A stretch of DNA of 49,881 bases, from assembly GCA_003134555.1 (NCBI GenBank), contig PLBO01000130.1, positions 1-49,881 of the forward strand, written 5' to 3'. Positions 1 through 7,553 of the stretch are shown piece after piece (position 1 is the first letter of the stretch; each line of letters starts with the position of its first letter). The notes under the pieces are model-generated. The model did no database searches, had not been told where the DNA came from, and saw only the letters and a list, made by a program, of their open reading frames with translations. A program made the position numbers and the translations under genes. Source of the DNA: Actinomycetota bacterium (GTDB lineage: Bacteria; Actinomycetota; Acidimicrobiia; IMCC26256; PALSA-610).

Positions 1-2066
1 GATCCCGCGGTTACGGCGGCGGTTACACCCGTCGGTCGTGTCGGCGCACCGACTATCAGTCGGTCAGTGGGGTCACTCGAAGGGCCGGTTCCGCGTGCGT
101 TGGTCGCGGCGACGGTGAACCGGTACCCCCGCGCATTGGTGAGTCCCGTAATCGTTCGCGTGGTGGCCGACGGTCCGAACAGACGCGACGATTGGACGAC
201 CCCGTCGAGGAACGGAGTGACGACGTAGCCCGTGACAGCGGAACCACCGTTCGACGTCGGCGCCGACCAGGAGACGACTGCGGACGTATTGCCGGGCGCG
301 CCTGTCACCGACGTGGGTTCGGTGGGCGCACCAACGATGATCGGGCTCGACGGATTCGTTGAAACGCCCCGGCCCACGGCATTGCGCGCCGCGACCACGA
401 ACGTGCATGTGGCTCCGTTCGTCAAGCCGGTGACGGTCGCGTTGGTCGTAGTACCGGCCACGGTGATGGTTGGTCGAGTGACACCGTTTTGCGTCGGCGT
501 CACCTCATAGCTCGTGATCGCGGAGCCGCCATCGCTCAGTGGCTTGTCCCAGTCGACGATCGTTTGACTGTTCCCGGGTTCGGCGGATAGGGCGCTCGGG
601 CCGAATGGAACGCTGGTGGTCAAGGTCGTGGTCGGGTGGACCGGCAACAGGAAGGGTGGCCTCGGCGTCTGCGTGAAGTCGAACTCCGCCGAGAGATCGC
701 CCAGGATCGCGGCGTTCTCGCGCACATCCGGGCGCGGGTCGGTGCGTCCGTCGGTGGCGGGGTCGATGCGCTGACCGTTGAGGAAGTCGTCTTCGATGAA
801 CTTGAGGTAGGCGTCAGGGCTCAACGTCTGGTGATCGATCAGGCCGCGGCGCGCGTACGGACTCATCATGATTCCGGGAACGCGAAGTCCGTAGCCGTTC
901 TGGTCGACCGCCGGCGGGACCACGTGGTCGTAGAAGCCACCCCAGTCGTCCCAGTTGACGAAGATCGCAGTCGAGCTCCAATTCGGGCCGTTCATGACCG
1001 CGTTGACGACGCTCGTGACGAACGACTGCCCCGCGCTGACACTCGACGGCGCGTGCTCGCTGACATCGTCCGAGGGAACGACCCACGAGACGGCCGGCAA
1101 CGTTCCGTTCTTCGCTTGGCTGTAGAGGTTCGCGACGGACTGGATGTTGCCGAGCTGCCCATCGGCCTTGACCGTGTCGAAGTACGACATCGGGTTCCAG
1201 ATCCCGGGCGTGCGCGGGTGCTGGGGGACTGGAAGACAACTCAAAGCCTGGTCGTTGCTGCAGTCGGGCTCGGTGCCGGCCACGACGTAGTAACCCCACG
1301 AGACGCCGTACTTGTGCAGGAGATACGTCAGGTCGGTCCATGCATACACCGGTGCGTCCTGCGATCCAGGCGGAAATGTGCTGACATCGTTCGGCGGCGG
1401 CGGCCGCAAGATGTCGAGGGCGTTGACGCAGCTGCTCGGAACGTTGTGCTGCGTGCACTGTGCGGACCAGCCGGAAACGTTGTACAGGTGCGACGGCAGA
1501 CTCCACGACGCGTTCGACTCGAACATGCGGTCTTGCAGGACGAAGTTGCTGGCGTATTTCCAGTAGTTCGGAATGTCGGAGGCGGTGTGGTAGCCCATCA
1601 CGTCGACGGGACCGTTCGAGCAGCGCGGCTCGACCGGGTCCGCACACTTGTCTTTCACCGCGGCGAGGGCGTAGAGGAATCCGTCCATCTTGGCGCCGTC
1701 GATGTCGGTCGTCGCAGCCAGCGCACCGTGTGGACCGGCGCCTTGATCGTCGGCGTGGTTGACGAACGGCCGCTGACATCCACCATTGGGATCGGGGATG
1801 CAAGCCTTGGGGACACCGTTGACCATCTGGATCCCGTTCGCGCCGGGAAAGGTGCCGAAGTAGCTGTCGAACGAGCGGTTCTCCTGGTTGATCATCACGA
1901 TGTGCTTGATCTTGTGGATCCCGACCGGTGTCGCGGTCGTCGCGGCAATCTCCAACCGGGGTCCGTGGCTCTCCGAGGGCGCGGCCATCGCGACGAGCAG
2001 CGCGCACGCGAGCGCCACGGCTGACAACCGGGCTCTCGTCGGCTTGCCAAGAACATCCGTGCGCAC
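1..2066 (-). CDS. Secreted phosphoesterase (phospholipase C/acid phosphatase type) with FN3 tail, 3' end cut
   Basis: The product looks like an exported member of the phosphoesterase family (PF04185), which hydrolyses phospholipids or phosphomonoesters. After a signal peptide with the hydrophobic run ALACALLVAMAAP, it carries the family's N-terminal motif MINQENRSFDSYFGTFPGAN. Further family-like segments follow, including SWSLPSHLYNVSGW and NWDDWGGFYDHVVPP. The C-terminal part has at least two fibronectin type III repeats recognisable by VGAPTxPT and SWxxPxSxGGSxxTxYxVTP. The frame is still open at base 1, so the C-terminus is missing. The GTG start at 2066 is chosen because AAGGA lies a few bases upstream and it precedes the signal peptide. 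FN3 repeats are common in secreted actinobacterial enzymes. The exact substrate cannot be told from the sequence. Confidence 0.85.
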   Translation of the reverse strand, partial: MRTDVLGKPTRARLSAVALACALLVAMAAPSESHGPRLEIAATTATPVGIHKIKHIVMINQENRSFDSYFGTFPGANGIQMVNGVPKACIPDPNGGCQRPFVNHADDQGAGPHGALAATTDIDGAKMDGFLYALAAVKDKCADPVEPRCSNGPVDVMGYHTASDIPNYWKYASNFVLQDRMFESNASWSLPSHLYNVSGWSAQCTQHNVPSSCVNALDILRPPPPNDVSTFPPGSQDAPVYAWTDLTYLLHKYGVSWGYYVVAGTEPDCSNDQALSCLPVPQHPRTPGIWNPMSYFDTVKADGQLGNIQSVANLYSQAKNGTLPAVSWVVPSDDVSEHAPSSVSAGQSFVTSVVNAVMNGPNWSSTAIFVNWDDWGGFYDHVVPPAVDQNGYGLRVPGIMMSPYARRGLIDHQTLSPDAYLKFIEDDFLNGQRIDPATDGRTDPRPDVRENAAILGDLSAEFDFTQTPRPPFLLPVHPTTTLTTSVPFGPSALSAEPGNSQTIVDWDKPLSDGGSAITSYEVTPTQNGVTRPTITVAGTTTNATVTGLTNGATCTFVVAARNAVGRGVSTNPSSPIIVGAPTEPTSVTGAPGNTSAVVSWSAPTSNGGSAVTGYVVTPFLDGVVQSSRLFGPSATTRTITGLTNARGYRFTVAATNARGTGPSSDPTDRLIVGAPTRPTGVTAAVTAG

Positions 2067-2130
2067 GTCAATCCTTGGAGACGAAGACTCGGGTCCAACA
2101 GCCTGTCACCAGGATGACCGCGCGACAACC

Positions 2131-2156
2131 ACGGGTTCGAATCCCGTCGTGCGCTC
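2131..2156 (+). other. tRNA 3'-end-like fragment (T arm plus acceptor strand)
   Basis: A perfect 5-bp T stem (ACGGG/CCCGT) encloses the loop TTCGAAT and is followed by CGTGCGC, which resembles a 3' acceptor strand. No D arm or anticodon arm with correct geometry lies upstream, so this is not an intact tRNA. It sits in the short gap between two minus-strand secreted-protein genes. Such fragments can be left by integrative elements, or may arise by chance. Confidence 0.35.
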
Positions 2157-2170
2157 TCGGAACTGCGCGT

Positions 2171-4429
2171 TCAGAACGGGACGACGTTCGAGATGCCGGA
2201 GGTGTACTTCGCGGTCGCGCCATAGGCCGCTCGGACCTTTGCGGCGTAGCCGGGAATGGGCTTGGAGAAGGGCGCGATGCCGTTCGCTCCGGTGACCACA
2301 GGGAACGACGCGCCGAACACGTCGGAGTTGGTGAACCACTGCACCACGTCCGTTGCTGCCGGCAATGCAGCACCCGCGATCGACACCGTCGACGAGACGC
2401 CGTTCGAGACGATCGCGTAGGTGAGGTTCGCCTCTTTGAGGTTAGCGGTGCCGTTGAGGGTCGATCCGACCCGCGTGGCCGCCAGCGCGTTCGAGACGGC
2501 TCGTTTCACGATGAGACGACCTACGGTCGGGCTCTGCGAGGGCCCGAACGCCATGTCGGATGATCCGCTGTACTTCGCGGCGAACGCGAGCGTGCTCCCC
2601 GGCAGCGGCGGAAACGCCAGCGCATTCATCTTGTAAGCGATTGATGCGTTCCCGGAGCTCCCGGTGATCGCGGTCCCAATCAGGTGGCCCGCGCCGATGT
2701 TCGTGGAGCTCGGGCTCGGCATGAGATAGAAGGAAACGAGCTTGCCCGCAGTCGGGGCGTACTTCCCGAATAAGAACCCGAAGTCCATGTGCGCGGAGAC
2801 GACGATCGCACCCCGATACTGGCCACCAGAAGTCGTTGTGACGACCCGCGTCGCCCAGTTGACCGCCAGCATCGTCGACACCGACGACGTCGCGCCGTCA
2901 TAGCGCGGGTCAGTACTGCCGTCGAACGTCGCGCTGATCGAGTAACGGCCGACCGGATGAGCGAACGCCGACGAGACCGTCGAGAGTCCATTGGCATCGG
3001 TGAGGCTCCCGTTCAGCGTGAAGCACGAACCGGAAGGCTGCGGACACAGCACGAACGACACCGCGCGACCCACCACCGGTGCGCTCGAAGACGACGCATC
3101 GGTGACCACCGGAGTGGTCAACGTCGCGCTCAGGCTGAGCGCCGGCGAAACTGAGCTCGCGAAGAAGGCCGGAGGAGCGGTCAGCGCGAGTGATGTCGAC
3201 GCCTTCGACATCGACATCGTCGGATTCGTGGACGAACCGATGTACGTCGCATCGCCCGTGAACGACACCGACAGTGGAACCGTCCCCGCGTCCTGATGAG
3301 GCACCAACGCGGTCGTGGTCGCGATACCCGAAGCGTCTGTCGTCGCCGACACCGTCTGCGCCGACAGACCGGAGCCGAGGGTAAAGCTCACGAGCTGACC
3401 TTCGATCGGGACGACACCCGGAGATCCCGTCAACGATGCTGACAGCGTCGCGAAATGACCCTCGGTCGCGGACGTGTCGCCCGTGTAAGTCAACGAAGTG
3501 GGCGCAAGTCCGGAAGCCACCTCCACGTTGTCGATCAGGAACCCCGCGCCCGCGACACTCGGAACCCCGGAGCTGGAGTTGCTTCCGGTCCGGAACAACA
3601 AGGTGCGCACCGTCGTGCTCTGATCTGCGGCCTGGCAGTACCGGTCATAGTCCTCCCAGGTCGTGCCCGTCGCCACGACTTGGCCGTCCAACGAGATCGT
3701 CACGACATCGTTGTGAGGGCCGGGAAGGAGCGTCAGGTCGAATTGCAAGCTGTGGGGCACGGAACGGTCGAGCCCGGTGGCGAATTGCGTGTCCGTGAAG
3801 TGGTCGCCGCCGGAGCAGCCGTCCGCGAGGTTGCCGCTGGAGCCCAACGGCGCGACGTCGCGGTAGTCGTCGAAGAACATGTTCCAGCCGGCGGGCGAGT
3901 CTGCGATGCGCACGTAGCTCATGCGCGCGCCTTCGCCGCGATCGGGAGAGACCGACATGGAGAGACCCGGTTGCACCGTGGCCGGATCGACCGACGCGAG
4001 GTCGAACGACGCGCGGAAGTGGGGCTGTCGGGTACCGCTGGGGAACGTCCCGGCGGAAGCCGTCGCTTCACCTGCCGCGTCGACCGTTGGTTTCGAGAAC
4101 GTCTGATCGCTGAAACACCCCGTCATCACCGCGTTCGAGATTCGCAGGCTCTGCGCGCCGAAGCTCGCCGGGGCACCATTCGGAAGCGTGCTGTTGTCGA
4201 CGATCGTGTGGTCGTACACGCCGCAGCCGTGCCCGGCCGCGCCGAAGCTCGACCAACCGTCTTGGAGGTCGACGGTGCCGGTCGAGTAGGACTCGAAGTC
4301 GATCGGACCTTGCGTGTCGGCGCCGGCCCGCTCGGCCGCAGCTGCGACCAGGCCCGCGCTCAGCAATAGTCCACTGGCCGCGACCGCGATGTACCGGCGC
4401 GCGCTCGCGCTCCACACTGATGCAGACAT
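2171..4429 (-). CDS. Secreted protein with lectin-like N-domain and bacterial Ig-like repeats
   Basis: This is a predicted exported protein of about 752 residues. A signal peptide (hydrophobic run YIAVAASGLLLSAGLVAAAAERAGA) is followed by a region of about 280 residues rich in Gly and aromatic residues, including paired Cys and an FDLASVDP-type beta pattern, which resembles concanavalin-like jelly-roll domains. The rest consists of about four Ig-like repeats of the type LTYTGDTSATEGHFATLSA and LSVSFTGDATYIGS, typical of bacterial Big_3 cell-surface modules. No catalytic motif is visible. The start at 4429 has GGGGG 5 bases upstream; an ATG 8 codons earlier, at 4453, is also possible. It lies directly upstream of the phosphoesterase gene in the same direction. 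A role in adhesion or carbohydrate binding is an inference. Confidence 0.75.
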   Translation of the reverse strand: MSASVWSASARRYIAVAASGLLLSAGLVAAAAERAGADTQGPIDFESYSTGTVDLQDGWSSFGAAGHGCGVYDHTIVDNSTLPNGAPASFGAQSLRISNAVMTGCFSDQTFSKPTVDAAGEATASAGTFPSGTRQPHFRASFDLASVDPATVQPGLSMSVSPDRGEGARMSYVRIADSPAGWNMFFDDYRDVAPLGSSGNLADGCSGGDHFTDTQFATGLDRSVPHSLQFDLTLLPGPHNDVVTISLDGQVVATGTTWEDYDRYCQAADQSTTVRTLLFRTGSNSSSGVPSVAGAGFLIDNVEVASGLAPTSLTYTGDTSATEGHFATLSASLTGSPGVVPIEGQLVSFTLGSGLSAQTVSATTDASGIATTTALVPHQDAGTVPLSVSFTGDATYIGSSTNPTMSMSKASTSLALTAPPAFFASSVSPALSLSATLTTPVVTDASSSSAPVVGRAVSFVLCPQPSGSCFTLNGSLTDANGLSTVSSAFAHPVGRYSISATFDGSTDPRYDGATSSVSTMLAVNWATRVVTTTSGGQYRGAIVVSAHMDFGFLFGKYAPTAGKLVSFYLMPSPSSTNIGAGHLIGTAITGSSGNASIAYKMNALAFPPLPGSTLAFAAKYSGSSDMAFGPSQSPTVGRLIVKRAVSNALAATRVGSTLNGTANLKEANLTYAIVSNGVSSTVSIAGAALPAATDVVQWFTNSDVFGASFPVVTGANGIAPFSKPIPGYAAKVRAAYGATAKYTSGISNVVPF

Positions 4430-4539
4430 TGTGCCCCCGCGCTCTGCCGCCAAAAAAGACGTCCCAACGGCTCGTCCTAATCGGGCGCGCTTTCGTCGGG
4501 CTTTCGTCCGGGCGGGAGGTGACGCGGGTGGTTCAGCGA

Positions 4540-4818
4540 CTACTTCGCGTGGGAAAGCCAGGTCGACATCACGGCGAACGAATCCGCGAGGGTGACGCGG
4601 CGCGGAGCGTCGCCCGTGTCGACGCTCTGGTCGTCACCGGCGCGGCGAGGGACCTCCACGACGAGCCAGGCCCTTTCGAGTCCGGGTCCGCCTTCGACGA
4701 TGACGACATCGGTCGGGTCGAGCGCGATCTCGCGAAGTCGCTCGACCAGGCCGCGCTGCTCGAGGAGCGTCGGATCTCGGCGCAGGCCCTCAGTGTGCGA
4801 CGGCTCGTGTCCTGAGTG
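4540..4818 (-). pseudogene. Open 92-codon tail in frame behind the O-methyltransferase stop, no start codon
   Basis: Immediately after the TAA of the O-methyltransferase the same frame stays open for 92 codons to a TAG at 4540-4542. It encodes a protein-like sequence with segments such as DPTLLEQRGLVERLREIALD and VVIVEGGPGLERAWLVVEVP. Codon third positions are almost all G or C, as in the true genes around it. No ATG, GTG or TTG occurs in its first half, and the upstream TAA blocks any earlier start in this frame. It may be a decayed gene, a tail reached by readthrough of TAA, or a product of an uncommon start codon. I do not recognise the sequence. The stretch 4430-4539 beyond it shows no feature I can support. 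Confidence 0.45.
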
Positions 4819-5952
4819 TTATTGAGTGGTGTTTCGGAGCGCTTGCAGTTCGAACAATGTGCCGGCGGACGGCAATGCATGCCGGTTGATGCATCGCAAG
4901 CCGGCCCGCTGCCAGAGCGTGTCGTATTGAGCGCCGGTGCGTTCCCGGCCTCCGGGCGTGAAGGCGAGCATGAGCATGTCGGTGGCCTGCACGAACGAGC
5001 CGTACCGGCCGGGCTGCAGCGCCGTCTCCGCGACACAGATCGTGCCGCCCGGTGCGAGCGCGTCCGCGCAGTTCTGCAGGATGCGTACGCAGTCGTCGTC
5101 GGACCAGTCGTGGATGATCGCGGTGAGGATGTGCAGGTCGTGCCCCGTCGGCATCGCGACAAAGAAGTCGCACGCGTCGAATCTCGCTCGATCCGTAACC
5201 CCTGCTTCCGCGAACGTCGCCCGCGCTCCGGCGGATGCCTCGGGCAGATCACAGACCGCGCCGTGCAGTCGGGGATGGGCGGCGAGGAGGTTGCTCAAGA
5301 ACGTTCCGGTACCACCGCCGACGTCGAGGACCGAACGCACGCCCGAGAGTGGCAAGGCGTCGGCGCACATGATGGCCTGCAGGCGCGCGCCGGCGGCTTG
5401 GGCGTCGTGGAACGCCTGCGCCGCGTCGGGATGCGCAGCGATATACGAGAAGAAATTCGCTCCGTGCGCGACCGCGACCGGATCGTCGCCGTCGCGTACC
5501 GCGGCCAACACCTGCGCGTAGGCCGACATCGTCCACGGCGCACCCAGGAACCGGACCCAGCCGCACCAACCGCCGTCCTCGGTCAGGAGCTTCGTAACCC
5601 GGTTCGCCACGTAGCGGCCGTGCCGGTCGCGGCGGAGGCATCCGCGGGAAGCGAGGTATCCGAGCAGGCGGTCGAGCGCGTCCTCGGGAACACCGACGCG
5701 CGACGCGAGATCGTCAACGCGCCGGGGAGTGGCCAGATGCTCCGCCACGCCGAGTTCCACGAACGCGTACAACGCCGGCGCGTCGAGGGCGCCCGTCAAC
5801 CGCTCCAGCAAGACTTGGAACGGCAGGCCCATCCGGTCGTGCAAGCGACCGAGCGCACCGCGTGCCTTCGTCGCGAGGCCGGCGATGCTCGCCGGTGGAA
5901 CCACGGGAAAGCCGGCGACGTCCCGGACTCGCAACGGCCACCGACGCGCCAC
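4819..5952 (-). CDS. SAM-dependent O-methyltransferase (COMT/hydroxyneurosporene type)
   Basis: The 377-residue product matches the O-methyltransferase layout of PF00891. An N-terminal winged-helix dimerisation domain (ALYAFVELGVAEHLATP, then DLASRVGVPEDALDRLLGYL) is followed by a Rossmann fold with the SAM-binding motif VLDVGGGTGTFL. The family's acidic motif follows at DLPEASAGAR, then DFFVAMPTGHDLHILTAIIH, and the catalytic-type His-Asp is at IIHDWSDDD. Family members methylate hydroxyl groups of small secondary metabolites or carotenoids. The GTG start at 5952 abuts an inverted repeat, so an internal Met before GLPFQVLLERL is an alternative start. The acceptor substrate is unknown, and no biosynthetic cluster surrounds the gene. 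Confidence 0.85.
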   Translation of the reverse strand: MARRWPLRVRDVAGFPVVPPASIAGLATKARGALGRLHDRMGLPFQVLLERLTGALDAPALYAFVELGVAEHLATPRRVDDLASRVGVPEDALDRLLGYLASRGCLRRDRHGRYVANRVTKLLTEDGGWCGWVRFLGAPWTMSAYAQVLAAVRDGDDPVAVAHGANFFSYIAAHPDAAQAFHDAQAAGARLQAIMCADALPLSGVRSVLDVGGGTGTFLSNLLAAHPRLHGAVCDLPEASAGARATFAEAGVTDRARFDACDFFVAMPTGHDLHILTAIIHDWSDDDCVRILQNCADALAPGGTICVAETALQPGRYGSFVQATDMLMLAFTPGGRERTGAQYDTLWQRAGLRCINRHALPSAGTLFELQALRNTTQ

Positions 5953-5971
5953 AGTGTGAGCGTCTCACACT
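5953..5971. promoter_or_regulatory. Perfect inverted repeat directly before the O-methyltransferase start
   Basis: AGTGTGAGCGTCTCACACT has 8-bp perfect arms around a 3-base centre. It ends one base before the GTG at 5952 and lies 11 bases after the stop of the upstream secreted-protein gene. The size and symmetry suit a dimeric repressor operator of TetR or GntR type. A factor-dependent terminator hairpin is the alternative. Confidence 0.5.
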
Positions 5972-5982
5972 CGCCGCACGAC

Positions 5983-6441
5983 TTACGAAGCGGCTCGCGG
6001 GTGCCAGTCGTTGACGAACTTCGGGATCGCGACGTCGAACCGGTGCTGGAGTCGGACGGCCCGCTCGGCCGTGATCTTGCCGGCAGTCTTGGCCGCCTGG
6101 ATCTTCGCGGTCGCGGCGGCCTTCAGGGCGTCGATGACAGCCTGCGGCTGGACGCCGTGCGCGGTCGCCACGGCCGCAATCGTCTTGCCGGCCCGCAGCT
6201 CCTTCACGAGATCGGCGGGCAAGATGGCGATGGTCTTCGCCGCGAGCTTGACGCCGGCCCGACGCAGGCGGCGCCGCACCAATGCCGGCCGGGCCTTCTT
6301 CGTGGTGGCGGTTGCCGAGACGCCGGTGGCGGCGGTCGGCGCCGACGAGCCGCGGCTCGACGTGGCGCCGGCGACCGAGACGCCGGCGATGCCCAGGACG
6401 GCGGCGACACTGGCGGAAGCGATGGTCTTGGTGAATCTCAT
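5983..6441 (-). CDS. Small exported helical protein, function unknown
   Basis: The 152-residue product begins with a clear signal peptide (MRFTKTIASASVAAVLGIAGVSVAGA) and a Ser/Thr/Ala-rich linker. A mature helical domain follows. Its pattern LVKELRAGKTIAAVATAHGV, then QAVIDALKAAATAKI and AGKITAERA, is one I associate with small secreted actinobacterial proteins of unknown function. Two short helix-turn-helix-like units suggest a compact bundle. No catalytic residues or Cys pairs are visible. It ends just before the inverted repeat at 5953-5971 and is followed by the O-methyltransferase on the same strand. Confidence 0.75.
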   Translation of the reverse strand: MRFTKTIASASVAAVLGIAGVSVAGATSSRGSSAPTAATGVSATATTKKARPALVRRRLRRAGVKLAAKTIAILPADLVKELRAGKTIAAVATAHGVQPQAVIDALKAAATAKIQAAKTAGKITAERAVRLQHRFDVAIPKFVNDWHPRAAS

Positions 6442-6486
6442 GAGGTGATGATCGCCCTGAATTGTGATGGGGGCGTGAAGGAGCCG

Positions 6487-7281
6487 TCAGCGCTGCGAAA
6501 GGAGTTCGGTCACGACGTCGAGCACCCCGTCGATGCCCGAACCGTGCAATGTCATCCCGCCGTCGGCCACGAGGTTCTGGCCGGTCACGAACCGCGCGAG
6601 ATCCGAGCAGAGGAATACGACGACGTCGGCGATGTCAGCCGGCGTGCCGATCCGGTCGAGCGGTGTCTTGGCCCGCTGCTGCTCCTCCAGGCCGATGCCG
6701 CGTTGGTCGAGCAGCAGCTCGGTCAACGGTGTGCGGATCATGCCGGGGGAGACCGCGTTGACCCGGATGGTCGGCGCGTACTCGAGCGCGGCGCTCGCGG
6801 TCAGCGCCACCACCGCAGCCTTGGCGGCCGCGTACGGCGCCTCTCCGGCAGCCGGCCGGGTGCCCGAGATCGACGCGGTCGAGACGATTGCGCCGCCGCC
6901 GCTCGCGAGGATGATCGGGGCCGCCGCTTTGAAGCCGTGGAATACGCCCGTGAGGTTGAGCTCGACGATGCGGCGCCACTCGGAGACGTCGTAGTCGTGG
7001 ATGGGTGACAACGTGCTGCCGCCCGCGTTGTTGAAGAGCAGCGAGAGCCCGTGCATGCGATCCGAGGCGTCGAGCATCGCGGCGGAGAGCGCGTCGAAAT
7101 CGGTGACGTCGACCGTGTACGAGAGGCCGTCGATCTCCTTCGCGACCGCGTCGGCATGTTCGGCGTTCACATCGAGAACGGCGACCTGCGCGCCTTCGGC
7201 CGCCATCCGGCGACACGTCTCGGCGCCGATACCCGAGCCGCCTCCGGTCACCACGGCGCGATGCCCGTCCAGGAGTGCCAT
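6487..7281 (-). CDS. Short-chain dehydrogenase/reductase (SDR)
   Basis: This 264-residue NAD(P)-dependent oxidoreductase has the classical SDR layout. The cofactor motif GGGSGIGAE is near residue 13, LDVN at the end of strand 2 favours NAD(H), and NNAG is present. The catalytic Ser and Tyr-Lys are at STASISGT and YAAAK, followed by VNAVSPGMIRTPL. The C-terminal ADGGMTLHGSG resembles members acting on alcohols or steroids. TACCGT lies 7 bases before the ATG with no Shine-Dalgarno sequence, suggesting a leaderless transcript. The substrate is unknown. Confidence 0.92.
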   Translation of the reverse strand: MALLDGHRAVVTGGGSGIGAETCRRMAAEGAQVAVLDVNAEHADAVAKEIDGLSYTVDVTDFDALSAAMLDASDRMHGLSLLFNNAGGSTLSPIHDYDVSEWRRIVELNLTGVFHGFKAAAPIILASGGGAIVSTASISGTRPAAGEAPYAAAKAAVVALTASAALEYAPTIRVNAVSPGMIRTPLTELLLDQRGIGLEEQQRAKTPLDRIGTPADIADVVVFLCSDLARFVTGQNLVADGGMTLHGSGIDGVLDVVTELLSQR

Positions 7282-7323
7282 CGGGGGAACGGTAACCGTC
7301 GCGCTATCCTGCCGTGCTCACTC

Positions 7324-7397
7324 GGGCGCGTGGCTCAGTCTGGCAGAGCACCTGCATGACGCGCAGGGGGTCGGGGGTTCGAATCCCTCCGCGCCCA
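7324..7397 (+). tRNA. tRNA-Val(GAC)
   Basis: A full cloverleaf is visible. The acceptor is GGGCGCG/CGCGCCC, the D stem GCTC/GAGC, and the anticodon stem CCTGC/GCAGG with loop ATGACGC, giving anticodon GAC. The variable loop is GGGTC and the T arm has loop TTCGAAT. The discriminator base is A and CCA is not encoded. TATCCT about 15 bases upstream could be its -10 box. Confidence 0.97.
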
Positions 7398-7553
7398 CCC
7401 CAAAAGTCCTGGTCAGGGAAGGCGTCGTCGCCGACCGAGGGCGGGTAGGTGGTACCGGGAGCGCTCGCGACCGCCGTACTCTGAACGGAGTCCTCGCAGA
7501 CGGCTCACAAGCCCGGCCCGACCAGCCGATGAGCTGTCGAAGGACGGAGACGC
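7398..7553 (+). promoter_or_regulatory. Leader and candidate promoter of aceE
   Basis: This 156-base gap between tRNA-Val and aceE holds no gene. TACTCT at 7477-7482 is a candidate -10 box, which would give a leader of about 65 bases. The Shine-Dalgarno AGGACGGAG lies just before the ATG. A GGTGGTACCG sequence near 7449 recalls the T-box tRNA-binding motif, but there is no room for the specifier stem. Confidence 0.3.

Noticed and set aside
2061-2155. Possible long tRNA such as tRNA-Sec, since GCGCACG at 2061 pairs with CGTGCGC at 2148
   Set aside because: No D stem, anticodon stem or variable arm of correct geometry can be drawn between them, and 2064-2066 is used as the GTG of the phosphoesterase. 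Only the 3' fragment is kept.
4816-7008. Long plus-strand reading frame opposite the O-methyltransferase and SDR
   Set aside because: Composition is Arg/Val/Asp-rich without domains, and the minus strand has clear family matches throughout.
7446-7462. T-box-like GGTGGTACCG in the aceE leader
   Set aside because: Only about 50 bases separate it from the end of tRNA-Val, so there is no stem I or specifier loop, and aceE is not a typical T-box target.
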